Positions 16,863 to 25,961 of a stretch of 64,000 nt of DNA are shown one piece after another. The notes under the pieces were generated by a model, which saw only the letters and a list, made by a program, of their open reading frames with translations, did not search any database and was not told where the DNA came from. The DNA is from Mesorhizobium_L sp035547755. GTDB lineage: Bacteria > Pseudomonadota > Alphaproteobacteria > Rhizobiales > Rhizobiaceae. The stretch is taken from positions 135,258 through 199,257 of the forward strand of contig DASZUG010000061.1 in the NCBI GenBank assembly GCA_035547755.1. The letters are read 5' to 3'. The position numbers and the translations under genes are program-made. Position 1 is the stretch's first letter, and every line of letters begins with the position of its first letter.

Positions 16863-18125
16863 ATGAGGATTCCAAAGGCGATATTCATCGATCCCGATCG
16901 CAATGCCCTCTACGGGTCGTTTGCGATTGCCGTTTCGATGTTCGTCTTCGCTTATTCGACGAATTTCGGCAAGCTTCCGATCCTCGTCTACTACGCCTTG
17001 TGGTTTCCGCTGCTGGCAATCGATTACAGGAGATCGCTTGGGAATTTCTCCAGATATTATTGGATCGTACCGTTCGGAATCCTGGCCTGCATATCGGTTT
17101 TCTGGTCGAACGCGCCGGGGATCAGCGCCCGCGCCGCTGTCCAATACGCCACCCATATCCTCTGCGCCCTTATTGCAGCGAGGACGATCAGCGTGAAAAC
17201 CCTGGCGCGAGGCGCGCTGGCGGGTGTCTTCATCGTCGTTCTCTATTCGCTCGCCAGGGGCTCCTATCAATTTGATCCGTTCGATGGCGACTACAGCTTC
17301 GTCGGTGCATTCGCATCCAAGAACCAGTTGGGTTTCTTCTGCACGATCGGCATCTATTTCGGTTTCGCCAGCCTGTTCGTCCTGCGCGAGAATCGGCTGT
17401 GGCGTGTGTTCGCCCTCTTCTGCGCGGCGATTTCGGCCGCCACGCTTCTCAAGGCCCATTCGGCGACGGCGCTGATAACGATCTTCGCTGCGCTGGCGAC
17501 ATTGATCGGCCTCGGCGCGATCGCGCCTTTCGCGCCGCGCACGCGCAAGATTTTGCTGGCGGCCGCGATCGTTCTAGGCGGCGGTGCGGTGCTGGCGGCT
17601 CTCAGCGCGGGCGGCTACGACCTTCTGCTCAGTTCCTTCGGCAAGGACACGACGCTGACCGGACGGACATATCTCTGGTCGCAGGGGCTCGCTGCAGCAG
17701 CGCGTAACCCTATGCTTGGCGTCGGCTATCAGGCCTACTGGGTGCAGGGTTTCCCCGATGCCGAAAGGCTGTGGCGCGAATTCTATATCGCATCGCGCAC
17801 CGGCTTCCACTTCCATGACACCTATATCGAGGTGCTGGTCGAACTCGGATTGGTGGGCGCCGTCCTTCTTGCATTCGTCTTCGCCTGCGTCGAAGCAAAA
17901 TTGCTCAGGCGCTTTCTCGACAATCGCAACGACCGCGCCGCCCGCATCATGTTCGGCCTGATCACGATGCTGGTGCTCCGGTCCTTCGTCGAAGTCGACG
18001 TGCTCACGCCCTACGTGGTCGGATCGTTCCTGCTTTATTACGCGGCAGGGCTGGTCGCCGTCCGGCAGGCCAAACCGGCGGCCCGCGAATTGCGGGTCCT
18101 CAGAGTGGCTCGGGGTCCGTCCTGA
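16863..18125 (+). CDS. exoQ: Polysaccharide polymerase ExoQ (Wzy/O-antigen ligase superfamily)
   Basis: 420 residues, about 10-12 transmembrane helices, one large periplasmic loop (~260-325) with the family pattern GRTYLWSQGLAAAARNPMLGVGYQAYW and HFHDTYIEVLVELGLVG. It polymerises lipid-linked repeat units on the periplasmic face. Starts MRIPKAIFIDPDRNALYGS, as ExoQ proteins do. Follows exoF by 113 bases on the same strand, completing exoY-exoF-exoQ. Ends 14 bases from the convergent iron ABC gene, so it is the right border of the exo locus. Confidence 0.92.
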   Translation: MRIPKAIFIDPDRNALYGSFAIAVSMFVFAYSTNFGKLPILVYYALWFPLLAIDYRRSLGNFSRYYWIVPFGILACISVFWSNAPGISARAAVQYATHILCALIAARTISVKTLARGALAGVFIVVLYSLARGSYQFDPFDGDYSFVGAFASKNQLGFFCTIGIYFGFASLFVLRENRLWRVFALFCAAISAATLLKAHSATALITIFAALATLIGLGAIAPFAPRTRKILLAAAIVLGGGAVLAALSAGGYDLLLSSFGKDTTLTGRTYLWSQGLAAAARNPMLGVGYQAYWVQGFPDAERLWREFYIASRTGFHFHDTYIEVLVELGLVGAVLLAFVFACVEAKLLRRFLDNRNDRAARIMFGLITMLVLRSFVEVDVLTPYVVGSFLLYYAAGLVAVRQAKPAARELRVLRVARGPS

Positions 18126-18139
18126 TCATTGAACGCCTA

Positions 18140-19234
18140 TCAAGGAACAAGGACCAGCTTGTCCAGGTCGAATGAGACGAACACCCTCGTCCCGGCGGGA
18201 AAACTGGTCTCCACGCGGGCATCAGTCGCGAAAAGCTCGGCTTTGGGATTGTCCGTCCTGATCGTGTATTCGACATGGTCGCCGAGATAGGCGGATTTCA
18301 CGACTGTCCCTTCGATTCCACCGGACGCCTCCGTCGAAAGCATGATGGCGTGGGGCCGCACGGCAAGCGCCGCCTCCCCAAGCGGAATATCGCCGCGCGG
18401 CAGCCGGAGTTTCATCGGGCCAACCTGGATTTCGGCCATATCGCCGTCCAGCGCGGCAACCGTCACGCCGATCAGATTGGCGTCGCCCATGAAATCGGCG
18501 ACGAAGCGGCTTTGCGGCGCGCCATAAAGCTCCCGCGGCGTCCCGTCCTGCGCCACCCGCGCCTGGTTCATGACGACGATCCTGTCGGAGACGGCAAGCG
18601 CCTCCTCCTGGTCATGCGTGACATAGACGACGGTCAACGCAAGCTCCTGCTGCAGGCCGCGTATTTCGTCGCGGACCCGCCGACGCAATTTGGCGTCGAG
18701 ATTGGACAAGGGCTCGTCGAATAGCAGAACCTGCGGCTCAAGGACGATGGCGCGCGCAACAGCGACGCGCTGCTGCTGGCCGCCCGAAAGTTCGCTCGGC
18801 TGGCGTTTTTCGTAGCCGGAAAGTCCGACCAAGGCGAGTTTCGCCGCGGCGCGATCCGCCGCTTCCACCCTGCTCAACCCCATCGCGCGCAGGCCGTAGG
18901 AGACATTCTCCATGACGTTCATATGCGGGAAAAGCGCATAGGACTGGAAGACCATAGAGACATCGCGCTCGGCGGCCGAAAGCTGGGTGACATCCTTTCC
19001 GCCGATCAAAATGTGGCCGCCGCTCGCCTGCTCGAGCCCCGCGATCAGCCTGAGCGTCGTCGTCTTCCCGCATCCCGAAGGGCCGAGCAATGTGACAAGC
19101 GTACCCCGCGCGATGTCGAAAGACACAGTGTCGACCGCCGTTACGGAGCCATAGCGCTTTACGACATTGTCGAAGCGGACCGCCGGTTGCGAAGCCGCCT
19201 TCGCGCCTGCCGTGCCAGCAATAGCGTTGTTCAT
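18140..19234 (-). CDS. ABC transporter ATP-binding protein, iron/polyamine-type importer
   Basis: 364 residues. Complete ATPase set: Walker A GPSGCGKTT, Q-loop VFQSYALFPHMNV, signature LSGGQQQRVA, Walker B VLLFDEPLSNLD, H-loop YVTHDQEEAL, then a C-terminal TOBE domain (~260-360). The MNVMENVSYGLR stretch is typical of the Fe3+/putrescine/phosphonate subfamily. ATG 19234 has AAAGGAA upstream, although the frame opens at 19309. Ten bases downstream of the permease gene, same strand. Cytosolic energy unit of the importer at 18140-22721. Confidence 0.92.
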   Translation of the reverse strand: MNNAIAGTAGAKAASQPAVRFDNVVKRYGSVTAVDTVSFDIARGTLVTLLGPSGCGKTTTLRLIAGLEQASGGHILIGGKDVTQLSAAERDVSMVFQSYALFPHMNVMENVSYGLRAMGLSRVEAADRAAAKLALVGLSGYEKRQPSELSGGQQQRVAVARAIVLEPQVLLFDEPLSNLDAKLRRRVRDEIRGLQQELALTVVYVTHDQEEALAVSDRIVVMNQARVAQDGTPRELYGAPQSRFVADFMGDANLIGVTVAALDGDMAEIQVGPMKLRLPRGDIPLGEAALAVRPHAIMLSTEASGGIEGTVVKSAYLGDHVEYTIRTDNPKAELFATDARVETSFPAGTRVFVSFDLDKLVLVP

Positions 19235-19244
19235 CGCGTTCCTT

Positions 19245-21452
19245 TCATGCCCCGACGGGCATCGCTTCCGCACCGGCCCGCCGACGGCCGAGGCTGCGCT
19301 CGCCGACAAGCAGTTGGATGCCGACCAGGATAATCATCATCAGCACGATCATCACCGCCGCATAGACGATGGCGATACCGTATTCACCGACATCGGCGCG
19401 GCCGACGATATAGACGGTCGCCAGATTGAAGCGGCCCGTCGCAAGAAAGATCACCGCGCTCACCGCCGTCATGGCGCGCACAAAGCTGTAGATCATCGCG
19501 GTCACGATCGCCGGCTTCATCAGCGGCAGCATGACCCGGCGCAGCGTCGCGAAGGAATGCGCGCCAAGCGTAAGCGAAGCCTCGTCGAGGCTCTTGTCGA
19601 TCTGGCCGAGATTGGCGAGCCCCGCGCGAATGGCAACCGGCATGTTGCGGAACACGAAGGAGATGATGATGATCAACCCCGTCCCGGTCATCTGGATGGG
19701 GGGCACATTGAACGCGAGGATGTAGCTGATGCCGACGACGGTGCCGGGAATGGCGAAGCTCATCATCGCCAGGAACTCGAACGCCGTGCGCCCGGCGAAA
19801 TGCTGTCGGTCGAGAAGATAGGCGGTCAACAGGCCGATCGCGGCGGTGAACGGCATCGCGATCAGCGCCAGCGTCACCGTCATCGTCAGGGACGGCCATG
19901 CCGAGCCGGAAAGAAACCAGCCGCCGACCCCTTTCTCGACCGAGAAAGCGGTCAGGAAATATTGCAGCGTCGGCGTGTTGTCGCGGCCGATCTGGTGGAC
20001 GAACCCGCCGGCGAGGATGATGGCGTAGACGACCACTGTCAGGATGAGCCAGGGTACGGCGATGCCGTAGGCGCCGATCCTCAAGCCTCCGGGCAGCGGC
20101 GCCGGAACGCCGCCGTCGCCCTTGCCGCCGACCGTGACGTAACTCCTCTTGCCGATCCACTGCCGCTGAATGAGGAAAGCGGCAAGCGTGAAGAACAGGA
20201 GAACGATGGCGAGGACCGCCGCCCTCCCCTGGTCGTGCGCCGCGCCGACTACGGCGAAGAAAATATCCGTCGCGAGCACATTATAGTTGCCGCCGATGAC
20301 GAGCGGATTGGCGAAATCCGCCATGCTCTCGATGAAGGAGATCAGGAAGGCGCTGGCAAGCCCCGGCCGGATCAGCGGCCACGTCACGGTGCGGAAGGTG
20401 CGCCAGCGGGTGGCGCGCAATGTCTGCGAAGCTTCCTCCATGCTAGGGCTGACGCCCTGCAATACGCCTACCAGAACGAGGAAGGCGATCGGCGTGAACG
20501 CCAGCACCTGCGCCATGGTGATGCCGGCGACGCCGTAAATCCAGCGGCTGCGCGGAATGCCGAAATGCACCGACAAGAAGTGCGTAACGATGCCGGCGCG
20601 CCCGAAGAGCAGGATGAGCGCCAGGCCGATGACGAAGGGCGGCGTGATGATCGGGAGGATGGAGAGGCTGCGGAGCAGCCATTTGGCGCGTAGTTGGGTC
20701 CTGAGCGCAATCAGCGCCAGCGCGAGTCCGAGCGCGGTCGAGAACAATCCGACAAGGACAGCCACGAAGAGCGTGTTCCACGCCACGCCGCAACGCCGTC
20801 CGCCGGCAAGGCAGTCCAGCCCCCATATATTGCTATCGAAGAGTTTCTGCCGGAACAGCGCCGGCGCGAAATTGCCGGAATTGTCCCTGACCGCGGAGGA
20901 GAGGATGGAGACCAGCGGATAGGCGACGAAGATTATCAGCGTGGCGATGACGAGGAGCAGCGAACCGACGACGAAGCGGTCGCCCTTGCACCAGCCCCGG
21001 CCGGCCAGATCCGCCGCGACGAGCATGAGCATGGAAAGCGCGTAAATGACGGCACCCCAACCCATGCCGGGCTGCACAGGGCCTTTCGTGCCCGTGATTT
21101 GGGCCAACCAGGGAAAACCCCACCCGGAGTGAATGATTGCAAGTCCCTCGCCCGCCATCCAGGCGAGCGCCAGGGCGCCGGCGACCGCAAGACCACGGGT
21201 ACGGCGTCGCGCCCAAAGCCAAGTGGCAAGGAGGAGCGGCAACACGAGCGGCAGGAGCCAGGGAACGCCGTGGAACCCTTCCAGCGCCGCCGGGCCATGG
21301 GCGGTCAAGGCCGTCACCCAGCCGAAGGAGAAGAAACCGCCCTCGACCGCATACCAGGGCAGAATCAGGAATCCAGCCCATGCGGCCATCAACCATGTGG
21401 CGACATTGCGGGCGGGGAAGGCGCTTTCGGGAAAGGAATACTGTCGCTTCAT
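19245..21452 (-). CDS. ABC transporter permease, fused two-domain (AfuB/SfuB-like) with extra N-terminal helices
   Basis: 735 residues. Two binding-protein-dependent permease halves in one chain, each with an EAA-type loop: MEEASQTLRATRWRTFRTVTWPLIRPG and LDEASLTLGAHSFATLRRVMLPLMKP. This is the arrangement of ferric-iron permeases such as AfuB. Unusual: before the first permease half there are about four extra hydrophobic helices (residues ~15-155), so the protein is longer than the usual ~550-residue fused permeases. Function inferred from the fold and from the neighbouring ATPase and binding protein; the metal or solute is not proven. Confidence 0.9.
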   Translation of the reverse strand: MKRQYSFPESAFPARNVATWLMAAWAGFLILPWYAVEGGFFSFGWVTALTAHGPAALEGFHGVPWLLPLVLPLLLATWLWARRRTRGLAVAGALALAWMAGEGLAIIHSGWGFPWLAQITGTKGPVQPGMGWGAVIYALSMLMLVAADLAGRGWCKGDRFVVGSLLLVIATLIIFVAYPLVSILSSAVRDNSGNFAPALFRQKLFDSNIWGLDCLAGGRRCGVAWNTLFVAVLVGLFSTALGLALALIALRTQLRAKWLLRSLSILPIITPPFVIGLALILLFGRAGIVTHFLSVHFGIPRSRWIYGVAGITMAQVLAFTPIAFLVLVGVLQGVSPSMEEASQTLRATRWRTFRTVTWPLIRPGLASAFLISFIESMADFANPLVIGGNYNVLATDIFFAVVGAAHDQGRAAVLAIVLLFFTLAAFLIQRQWIGKRSYVTVGGKGDGGVPAPLPGGLRIGAYGIAVPWLILTVVVYAIILAGGFVHQIGRDNTPTLQYFLTAFSVEKGVGGWFLSGSAWPSLTMTVTLALIAMPFTAAIGLLTAYLLDRQHFAGRTAFEFLAMMSFAIPGTVVGISYILAFNVPPIQMTGTGLIIIISFVFRNMPVAIRAGLANLGQIDKSLDEASLTLGAHSFATLRRVMLPLMKPAIVTAMIYSFVRAMTAVSAVIFLATGRFNLATVYIVGRADVGEYGIAIVYAAVMIVLMMIILVGIQLLVGERSLGRRRAGAEAMPVGA

Positions 21453-21516
21453 TCGATCCCTTTTCGAGGAGAGCTTACCGGTCGGCGCAGGGTCATTGTA
21501 TCAAAGCGGCAATTTC

Positions 21517-21612
21517 CCCTCACCCGGATCGCGTTGCTCGCCACCCTCTCCCCGGCGGGGAGAAGGTGGCCGACCCTGAGCTTCGCGAAGGGGTGGCCGG
21601 ATGAGGGGGGCA
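21517..21612. repeat. RIME-like palindromic intergenic element
   Basis: Between the permease and binding-protein genes. Core inverted repeat 21541-21553 / 21557-21569 (CCACCCTCTCCCC, three-base loop, GGGGAGAAGGTGG; one mismatch), flanked by CCTCACCCGGAT and by GGTGGCCGGATGAGG. The wording closely resembles the rhizobial intergenic mosaic elements that occur in many copies per genome. May lower read-through between the two genes. Confidence 0.65.
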
Positions 21613-21656
21613 GTTCGATATCCGAAAGAAGGGCCCAGCACGACCAACGGCGAGGT

Positions 21657-22721
21657 TCACCCGCCGTTGCGGACCTCTGTGGTGAAACGCTTGAGCAATT
21701 CGGTGCGCACCGCCGAGGAGCCGTATTTGGCGAAGTCGTAATCGATCAGCTTGATCTTGGCGAGATCCGGAGCCTCGGGCGGAACCGGCGTCGCCTTGTT
21801 CGACGGGATCTGATAGCTGCCGTTCGGAGCGGCGAGCTTTTGCGCCGCCGCCGTCAGCGCCCAATCATAGAACTTCTTCGCCTCCTCGGGGTGCTTGGCG
21901 CCCTTGACGATGCTCATCGAGCCGATCTCGTAGCCGGTTCCCTCGCAGGGCGAGACGACCTTGACGGCGTGATTCTGCTTCGCGGCGAAGATGATATCAT
22001 GCTGAAAGGCGATGCCGACCATCGTCTCTCCCTTGGCCATTGCCATTGCGGGCGCGGCCCCCGCCTTGGTATATTCGGCCATATTCTTGTTAAGCTTCTT
22101 GAAATAATCGAAAGCCTTGTCCTCGCCCATCAGTTGCACGATGGTCGCCAGCGCCGTCCAGGCCGTGCCGGAGGAGTTCGGGTCGGCCATTTCAACCTCG
22201 CCCTGGAATTCGGGTTTGATGAGATCGGCCCAACATTCGGGCGCTTTGAGCTTCCGTTGTTTCAGGTCGTCGGAATTGTAGCCGAAGCCGAGCGCGCCGA
22301 GGTAAATGCCGACGGTGCGGTATTTGGAGCGGGCCGCCTGCTTTTGCGCCCAGTCGTAGAGTTGTGGCAGTTCCGGAGATTTGTATTCCTCCGTCAGCCC
22401 TTCATCGGCCGCCTGCAGATGCGGATCGCCCGTCCCACCCCACCAGATATCGGCCTGCGGATTGGCCTTTTCAGCGCGCAGCCTGGCATAAATCTCGCCG
22501 GCGCTCATGCGCGTCATGTCGACATTGACGCCGGTTTCTTTCTGATAGGTTGTCGCCATCGCCCGGCACCAGGCTTCGTCGACGCCGCAATACATCACCA
22601 GCGTACGGTCTGCCGCATGCGCCGCGGCCGATCCGACGAAGGCGACAAACGTGGTCAAGGCAATTTTCGTCAGTCCCCGTCTTTGGGCAGGCCGCCCGAG
22701 ACGAATCAGTTTGGCGAACAT
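21657..22721 (-). CDS. Periplasmic iron-type substrate-binding protein of the ABC importer
   Basis: 354 residues with a Sec signal peptide (basic MFAKLIRLGRPAQRRG, hydrophobic core, cleavage after SAAAHA). Mature start DRTLVMYCGVDEAWCRAMATTYQKETGVNV, then SAGEIYARLRAEKANPQADIWWGGTGDP, as in FutA/AfuA-type ferric-binding proteins (extracellular solute-binding family 1/6). ATG 22721 is preceded by AAGGAGGGAAGAA; the frame opens at 22853 without support. Upstream of the permease with a RIME-like repeat between them. Candidate Fe ligands cannot be assigned by eye. A 2-aminoethylphosphonate or other solute cannot be excluded. Confidence 0.88.
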   Translation of the reverse strand: MFAKLIRLGRPAQRRGLTKIALTTFVAFVGSAAAHAADRTLVMYCGVDEAWCRAMATTYQKETGVNVDMTRMSAGEIYARLRAEKANPQADIWWGGTGDPHLQAADEGLTEEYKSPELPQLYDWAQKQAARSKYRTVGIYLGALGFGYNSDDLKQRKLKAPECWADLIKPEFQGEVEMADPNSSGTAWTALATIVQLMGEDKAFDYFKKLNKNMAEYTKAGAAPAMAMAKGETMVGIAFQHDIIFAAKQNHAVKVVSPCEGTGYEIGSMSIVKGAKHPEEAKKFYDWALTAAAQKLAAPNGSYQIPSNKATPVPPEAPDLAKIKLIDYDFAKYGSSAVRTELLKRFTTEVRNGG

Positions 22722-22906
22722 TTCTTCCCTCCTTGAATTGAACACGCTTCCGGACGTGTCCGGCCGGTCGGGAACATCAACGTTGTGAAAAAGTGTTCCC
22801 GCCGCTCGGCATCCCCCGGAGAGAATGCTTGCACACGATTGCAAAACAGGCAAGTCTCTTTGCCGACTAATTCTCTTTGAGTCTTTTTTTGAGTAAAACG
22901 GCCCTC

Positions 22907-23365
22907 ATGAGCGACAAGAAAAAAGCGGTCGAACGAGCAGAGAAAGGCAAGCCTGTCCACCAGGTCGCCGCCCTCCCCTTCAGGCTGGGCGAAGACGGGA
23001 AAATGGAGGTGATGCTGGTGACGTCCCGCGAAACGAGACGGTTCACCCTGCCCAAAGGATGGCGCATGAAGGGAAAAAGCGACCACCAGGCGGCGGCGAT
23101 CGAAGCCAGGCAGGAAGCGGGGGTGAAAGGCAGGATGCTCAAGCAATCGCCCGGTTCCTACCATTACTGGAAGCGTCTTCCCGCTGCCTTCGTCAAGGTG
23201 GAGGTCGACGTCTATCTGCTGGCCGTCGAGGAAGAGGAGAAGCGCTGGAAGGAAAAGCTCGAGCGCTCGCGGGCATGGCTGTCGCCCGAAGAAGCCGCGC
23301 TTCTGGTGGATGAACCTGAACTCGCCACCCTGCTGCGCTCGCTGGATATTGAGAACCTGTCGTAG
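22907..23365 (+). CDS. NUDIX-domain protein with degenerate Nudix box
   Basis: 152 residues. Fold pattern of DIPP-like Nudix hydrolases: VAALPFRLGEDGKMEVMLVTSRETRRFTLPKGW, then the box GWRMKGKSDHQAAAIEARQEAGV, then YHYWKR and EVDVYLL. Against G-x5-E-x7-R-E-U-x-E-E-x-G-U, the first Glu is Lys, Arg is Ile and one Glu is Gln. The metal-binding Glu residues at box positions 16 and 20 and the Gly remain. Such PKGW-MKGK variants occur in rhizobial members, so activity is possible. ATG 22907 is chosen over a TTG at 22877. Divergent from the iron-binding protein gene and convergent with the antiporter gene. Confidence 0.82.
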   Translation: MSDKKKAVERAEKGKPVHQVAALPFRLGEDGKMEVMLVTSRETRRFTLPKGWRMKGKSDHQAAAIEARQEAGVKGRMLKQSPGSYHYWKRLPAAFVKVEVDVYLLAVEEEEKRWKEKLERSRAWLSPEEAALLVDEPELATLLRSLDIENLS

Positions 23366-23389
23366 CTTTTCGCGCCGGGCATCCCGAGA

Positions 23390-25762
23390 TTACGATGCCG
23401 TCTCCTTGTTCGCCGCTGCCGTGGCGCTATCGGATTTTCCCGACCGTTCGGCTTCCCGCTCGGCTTCGCTGCGGCGCTGGCGCTCCCCCGCGACCAGCAC
23501 GACGGGCGAGGCGCATCCGGCAAGGACCGCGCTTGCGGTTTCGCCGAAGAAAAGGTCGTCGCCGGAACGTTTCGATACGCCCATCACCACGAGCGCGGCG
23601 CCCTTCGCCGCTTCGCGGATGATGGCGTCGGCCGGAGCGCCGTGTGTTCGCATAGCGGTCTTGATCGGCACGCCGTAGCGGTCCGCAAGGCTGACGATAT
23701 CCTTCAGCGCGGCTTCCTCGCGCCGGTGTGACAGGGATATTCGCGTTCCGAGTTCCTTGCCTCGTGGCGATACATAGAGGGCTTTGACGCGGGCGCGCTG
23801 CGGACGCGCGATCGCGAAAGCAAAATCTGCAGCCCGGCGCGCCACCTCAGTGCCGTTGACCGGCACGAGAATGGTCGCACCCGGCGCGAGATCCGGCAGC
23901 TTCTCGGTTTTGCCGCCGCCCTTGACGACCAGGCAGAGCGGCCCGTCGAAGCCGCGCGTGATATCGCTCAGCCTTTTTGTGAACGCGCCCTTCGGCGTCA
24001 GCGCGCGGCCAATGCCGGCGAGCAGCAGATCGTAGCCCTTGCGCGCCTCCTCGGCGATGCTTTCGCCGGGCGCGCCGGATTCCGTCCGAGCGGTGAGGCG
24101 AACCTTGTCGACCGAGGTTTTCTCGTCCTTTTCGACGGCGCTGGCGCCCGCCTTGGCGCCTTTCTTCACCGCCGCGAGATGCCGTTCCTCGCCCTTCGAC
24201 TTCGCCCCTTCCTCGCTGTCCTTTTCCAACCGGAGCACGGTCGTCGGCATGCCGCTCGACCCGCCTATCAGCCCGGCCAGATAGGCCGTGAGTCTGCCCG
24301 TCGCGCTGTCGTCCACCGCGAGCAGAAGGCGCTCCAGTTGCGAGACGAAACCGCGTTCGTCGAGCGTTTCGCGTTCGACGCGCTCCTTTTCCTCATCGCC
24401 CATGGGCAGGCGTCTCAACGCCCAGCGCAGCATCGGCGGCATGGCGAGCGTCGTCAGCACCGCCATTGTCACGATCATGGTGAAGAGATTGTGGGAGAGG
24501 ATGTTCATCGACAGGCCGATCGAGGCGACGATCACCTCGGTCGAACCGCGCGCGTTCATGGCGCAGCCGACGGCAGTGGCCTCCTTCCGGTCCATGCCGG
24601 CGATTTCGCCGCCGATGAAGGCGCCGGCGAATTTGCCGACGCTGGCGATCAGGACGAGGCCGGCGGTCAGCAAGGCGAGCATCGGATCGGCAAGCACCGT
24701 GAGATCTGCCGAAAGCCCGGCCATGCCGAAGAAGACCGGCATGAAAAGCGCGGTGATGATGCCGCGCAGCTGCGCCTCGATATGGCCGGAAAGGATCGGC
24801 GATTCGCCGACGAGGATGCCCGCGACGAAGGCGCCGAGCACCGTATGGACGCCGATCAGGTCCGTCGTCATCGCCATCACGCCCATGACGAGCAGGATGA
24901 CGGTGATGACGGCGAATTCGCTCTTCAGCGTATCGTTCGCCCAGCGGATCAGCTCGAAGACGATACGGCGGCCGAGCGTCAGACTGAAGACCATGAAGGC
25001 CGCGACCTCGATGATCGTCAAAGTGAGCGGCATGATTTTAAGGCTGCCATTGGTGGCGATGCCGAAGGTGACGGCCATGATGAGCCAGCCCACCGTATCC
25101 TCGATGATCGCCGAGGAGACGATGATCTGGCCGAGGTCGCGGCGCATGAAGCCCATTTCGCGGATGATGATGGCGACGATCTTCACGGAAGAGATCGAAA
25201 GAGCCGTGCCGATGAAGAGGCCGGCGACGACGCGCTCGGACGGCTCCGGAAGGAGAGAAGCGGGCAGGAACTGCGCCAGCGCGAAGCCGCAGGCGAATGG
25301 CACCGCGATGCCCGCAGCCGAGATCGAGATGCAGGCGGCGCCGACGCGGCGCACCAGCCTGAGGTCGGTTTCCATGCCCGTCAGGAGCAGGAGAAGCAGG
25401 ATGCCGAGCTGCGATACGGCATCGATCATGCTCTTCTGTTCGGGGTCGGAAGGGAAGACCATGTGCTGAACCGACGGCCACAGCCAGCCGAAGAGCGACG
25501 GACCGAGCAGGATGCCGCCGATCAGCTGGCCCATGACGGCGGGCTGGCCGATCCGCTCCATCAATTCGCCGAGACCGCGCCCGACGATGAGCAGCAGGAT
25601 GATCTCGGCAACGAAAATGCCCTCCCGGGAACCGCCTATGCCGGAGGCCGTCCCCCCTCCCCCGCCAGACGCGGCGAGCGCTTCGCTCGAGGCGGGCAAT
25701 AGGAAAACGGAGAGAAGGAGGACAAAAGGAAGAAGCTGTTTCGGGGGGCTCCTGAAATGCAT
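23390..25762 (-). CDS. Kef/NhaP-type monovalent cation:proton antiporter with C-terminal Usp-like domains
   Basis: 790 residues. N-terminal signal-like helix and Gly-rich spacer (~1-48), then a CPA2-type transporter of about 12 helices (~50-440) with GQPAVMGQLIGGILLGPSLFG, ALSISSVKIVAII, SSAIIEDTVGW and MNARGSTEVIVA. The soluble half (~460-770) holds two universal-stress-protein-like repeats, seen in LLAVDDSATGRL...DLLLAGIGRA and ATILVPVNGTEVARRAADFA...ALVVMGVSKRSGDDLFFGETASAVL, separated by a Lys/Glu-rich linker. This design suggests nucleotide-controlled K+/H+ or Na+/H+ exchange. The GETASAVL box fits the GETA ATP-binding loop of Usp. Single gene, divergent from yjbQ. Confidence 0.9.
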   Translation of the reverse strand: MHFRSPPKQLLPFVLLLSVFLLPASSEALAASGGGGGTASGIGGSREGIFVAEIILLLIVGRGLGELMERIGQPAVMGQLIGGILLGPSLFGWLWPSVQHMVFPSDPEQKSMIDAVSQLGILLLLLLTGMETDLRLVRRVGAACISISAAGIAVPFACGFALAQFLPASLLPEPSERVVAGLFIGTALSISSVKIVAIIIREMGFMRRDLGQIIVSSAIIEDTVGWLIMAVTFGIATNGSLKIMPLTLTIIEVAAFMVFSLTLGRRIVFELIRWANDTLKSEFAVITVILLVMGVMAMTTDLIGVHTVLGAFVAGILVGESPILSGHIEAQLRGIITALFMPVFFGMAGLSADLTVLADPMLALLTAGLVLIASVGKFAGAFIGGEIAGMDRKEATAVGCAMNARGSTEVIVASIGLSMNILSHNLFTMIVTMAVLTTLAMPPMLRWALRRLPMGDEEKERVERETLDERGFVSQLERLLLAVDDSATGRLTAYLAGLIGGSSGMPTTVLRLEKDSEEGAKSKGEERHLAAVKKGAKAGASAVEKDEKTSVDKVRLTARTESGAPGESIAEEARKGYDLLLAGIGRALTPKGAFTKRLSDITRGFDGPLCLVVKGGGKTEKLPDLAPGATILVPVNGTEVARRAADFAFAIARPQRARVKALYVSPRGKELGTRISLSHRREEAALKDIVSLADRYGVPIKTAMRTHGAPADAIIREAAKGAALVVMGVSKRSGDDLFFGETASAVLAGCASPVVLVAGERQRRSEAEREAERSGKSDSATAAANKETAS

Positions 25763-25961
25763 GAAATCCCTTCAAAGGTCGAACGCCGTCGCCAATAACG
25801 CGATCAGGCCGTTTTCCGTTGCGTCCCGGTTCTGACGGTCGGGCTGACTTATTCTTTCGGCAAATGCCGCGCGCGTCTATTCAAGTTTGCCGGGCGCTCT
25901 ATGGTAGCTGTGAGAATGGATGCCGGCGGCCGGTATCTGTTGAACCTTCGCGGAAAGGCGC

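Noticed and set aside
24179..25702. 507-residue plus-strand frame opposite the antiporter gene
   Set aside because: Shadow frame with extreme Asp/Arg/Gln composition and no domain; the antiporter on the minus strand is unmistakable. The same applies to 19167-20693 and 20694-22736 opposite the ABC genes.
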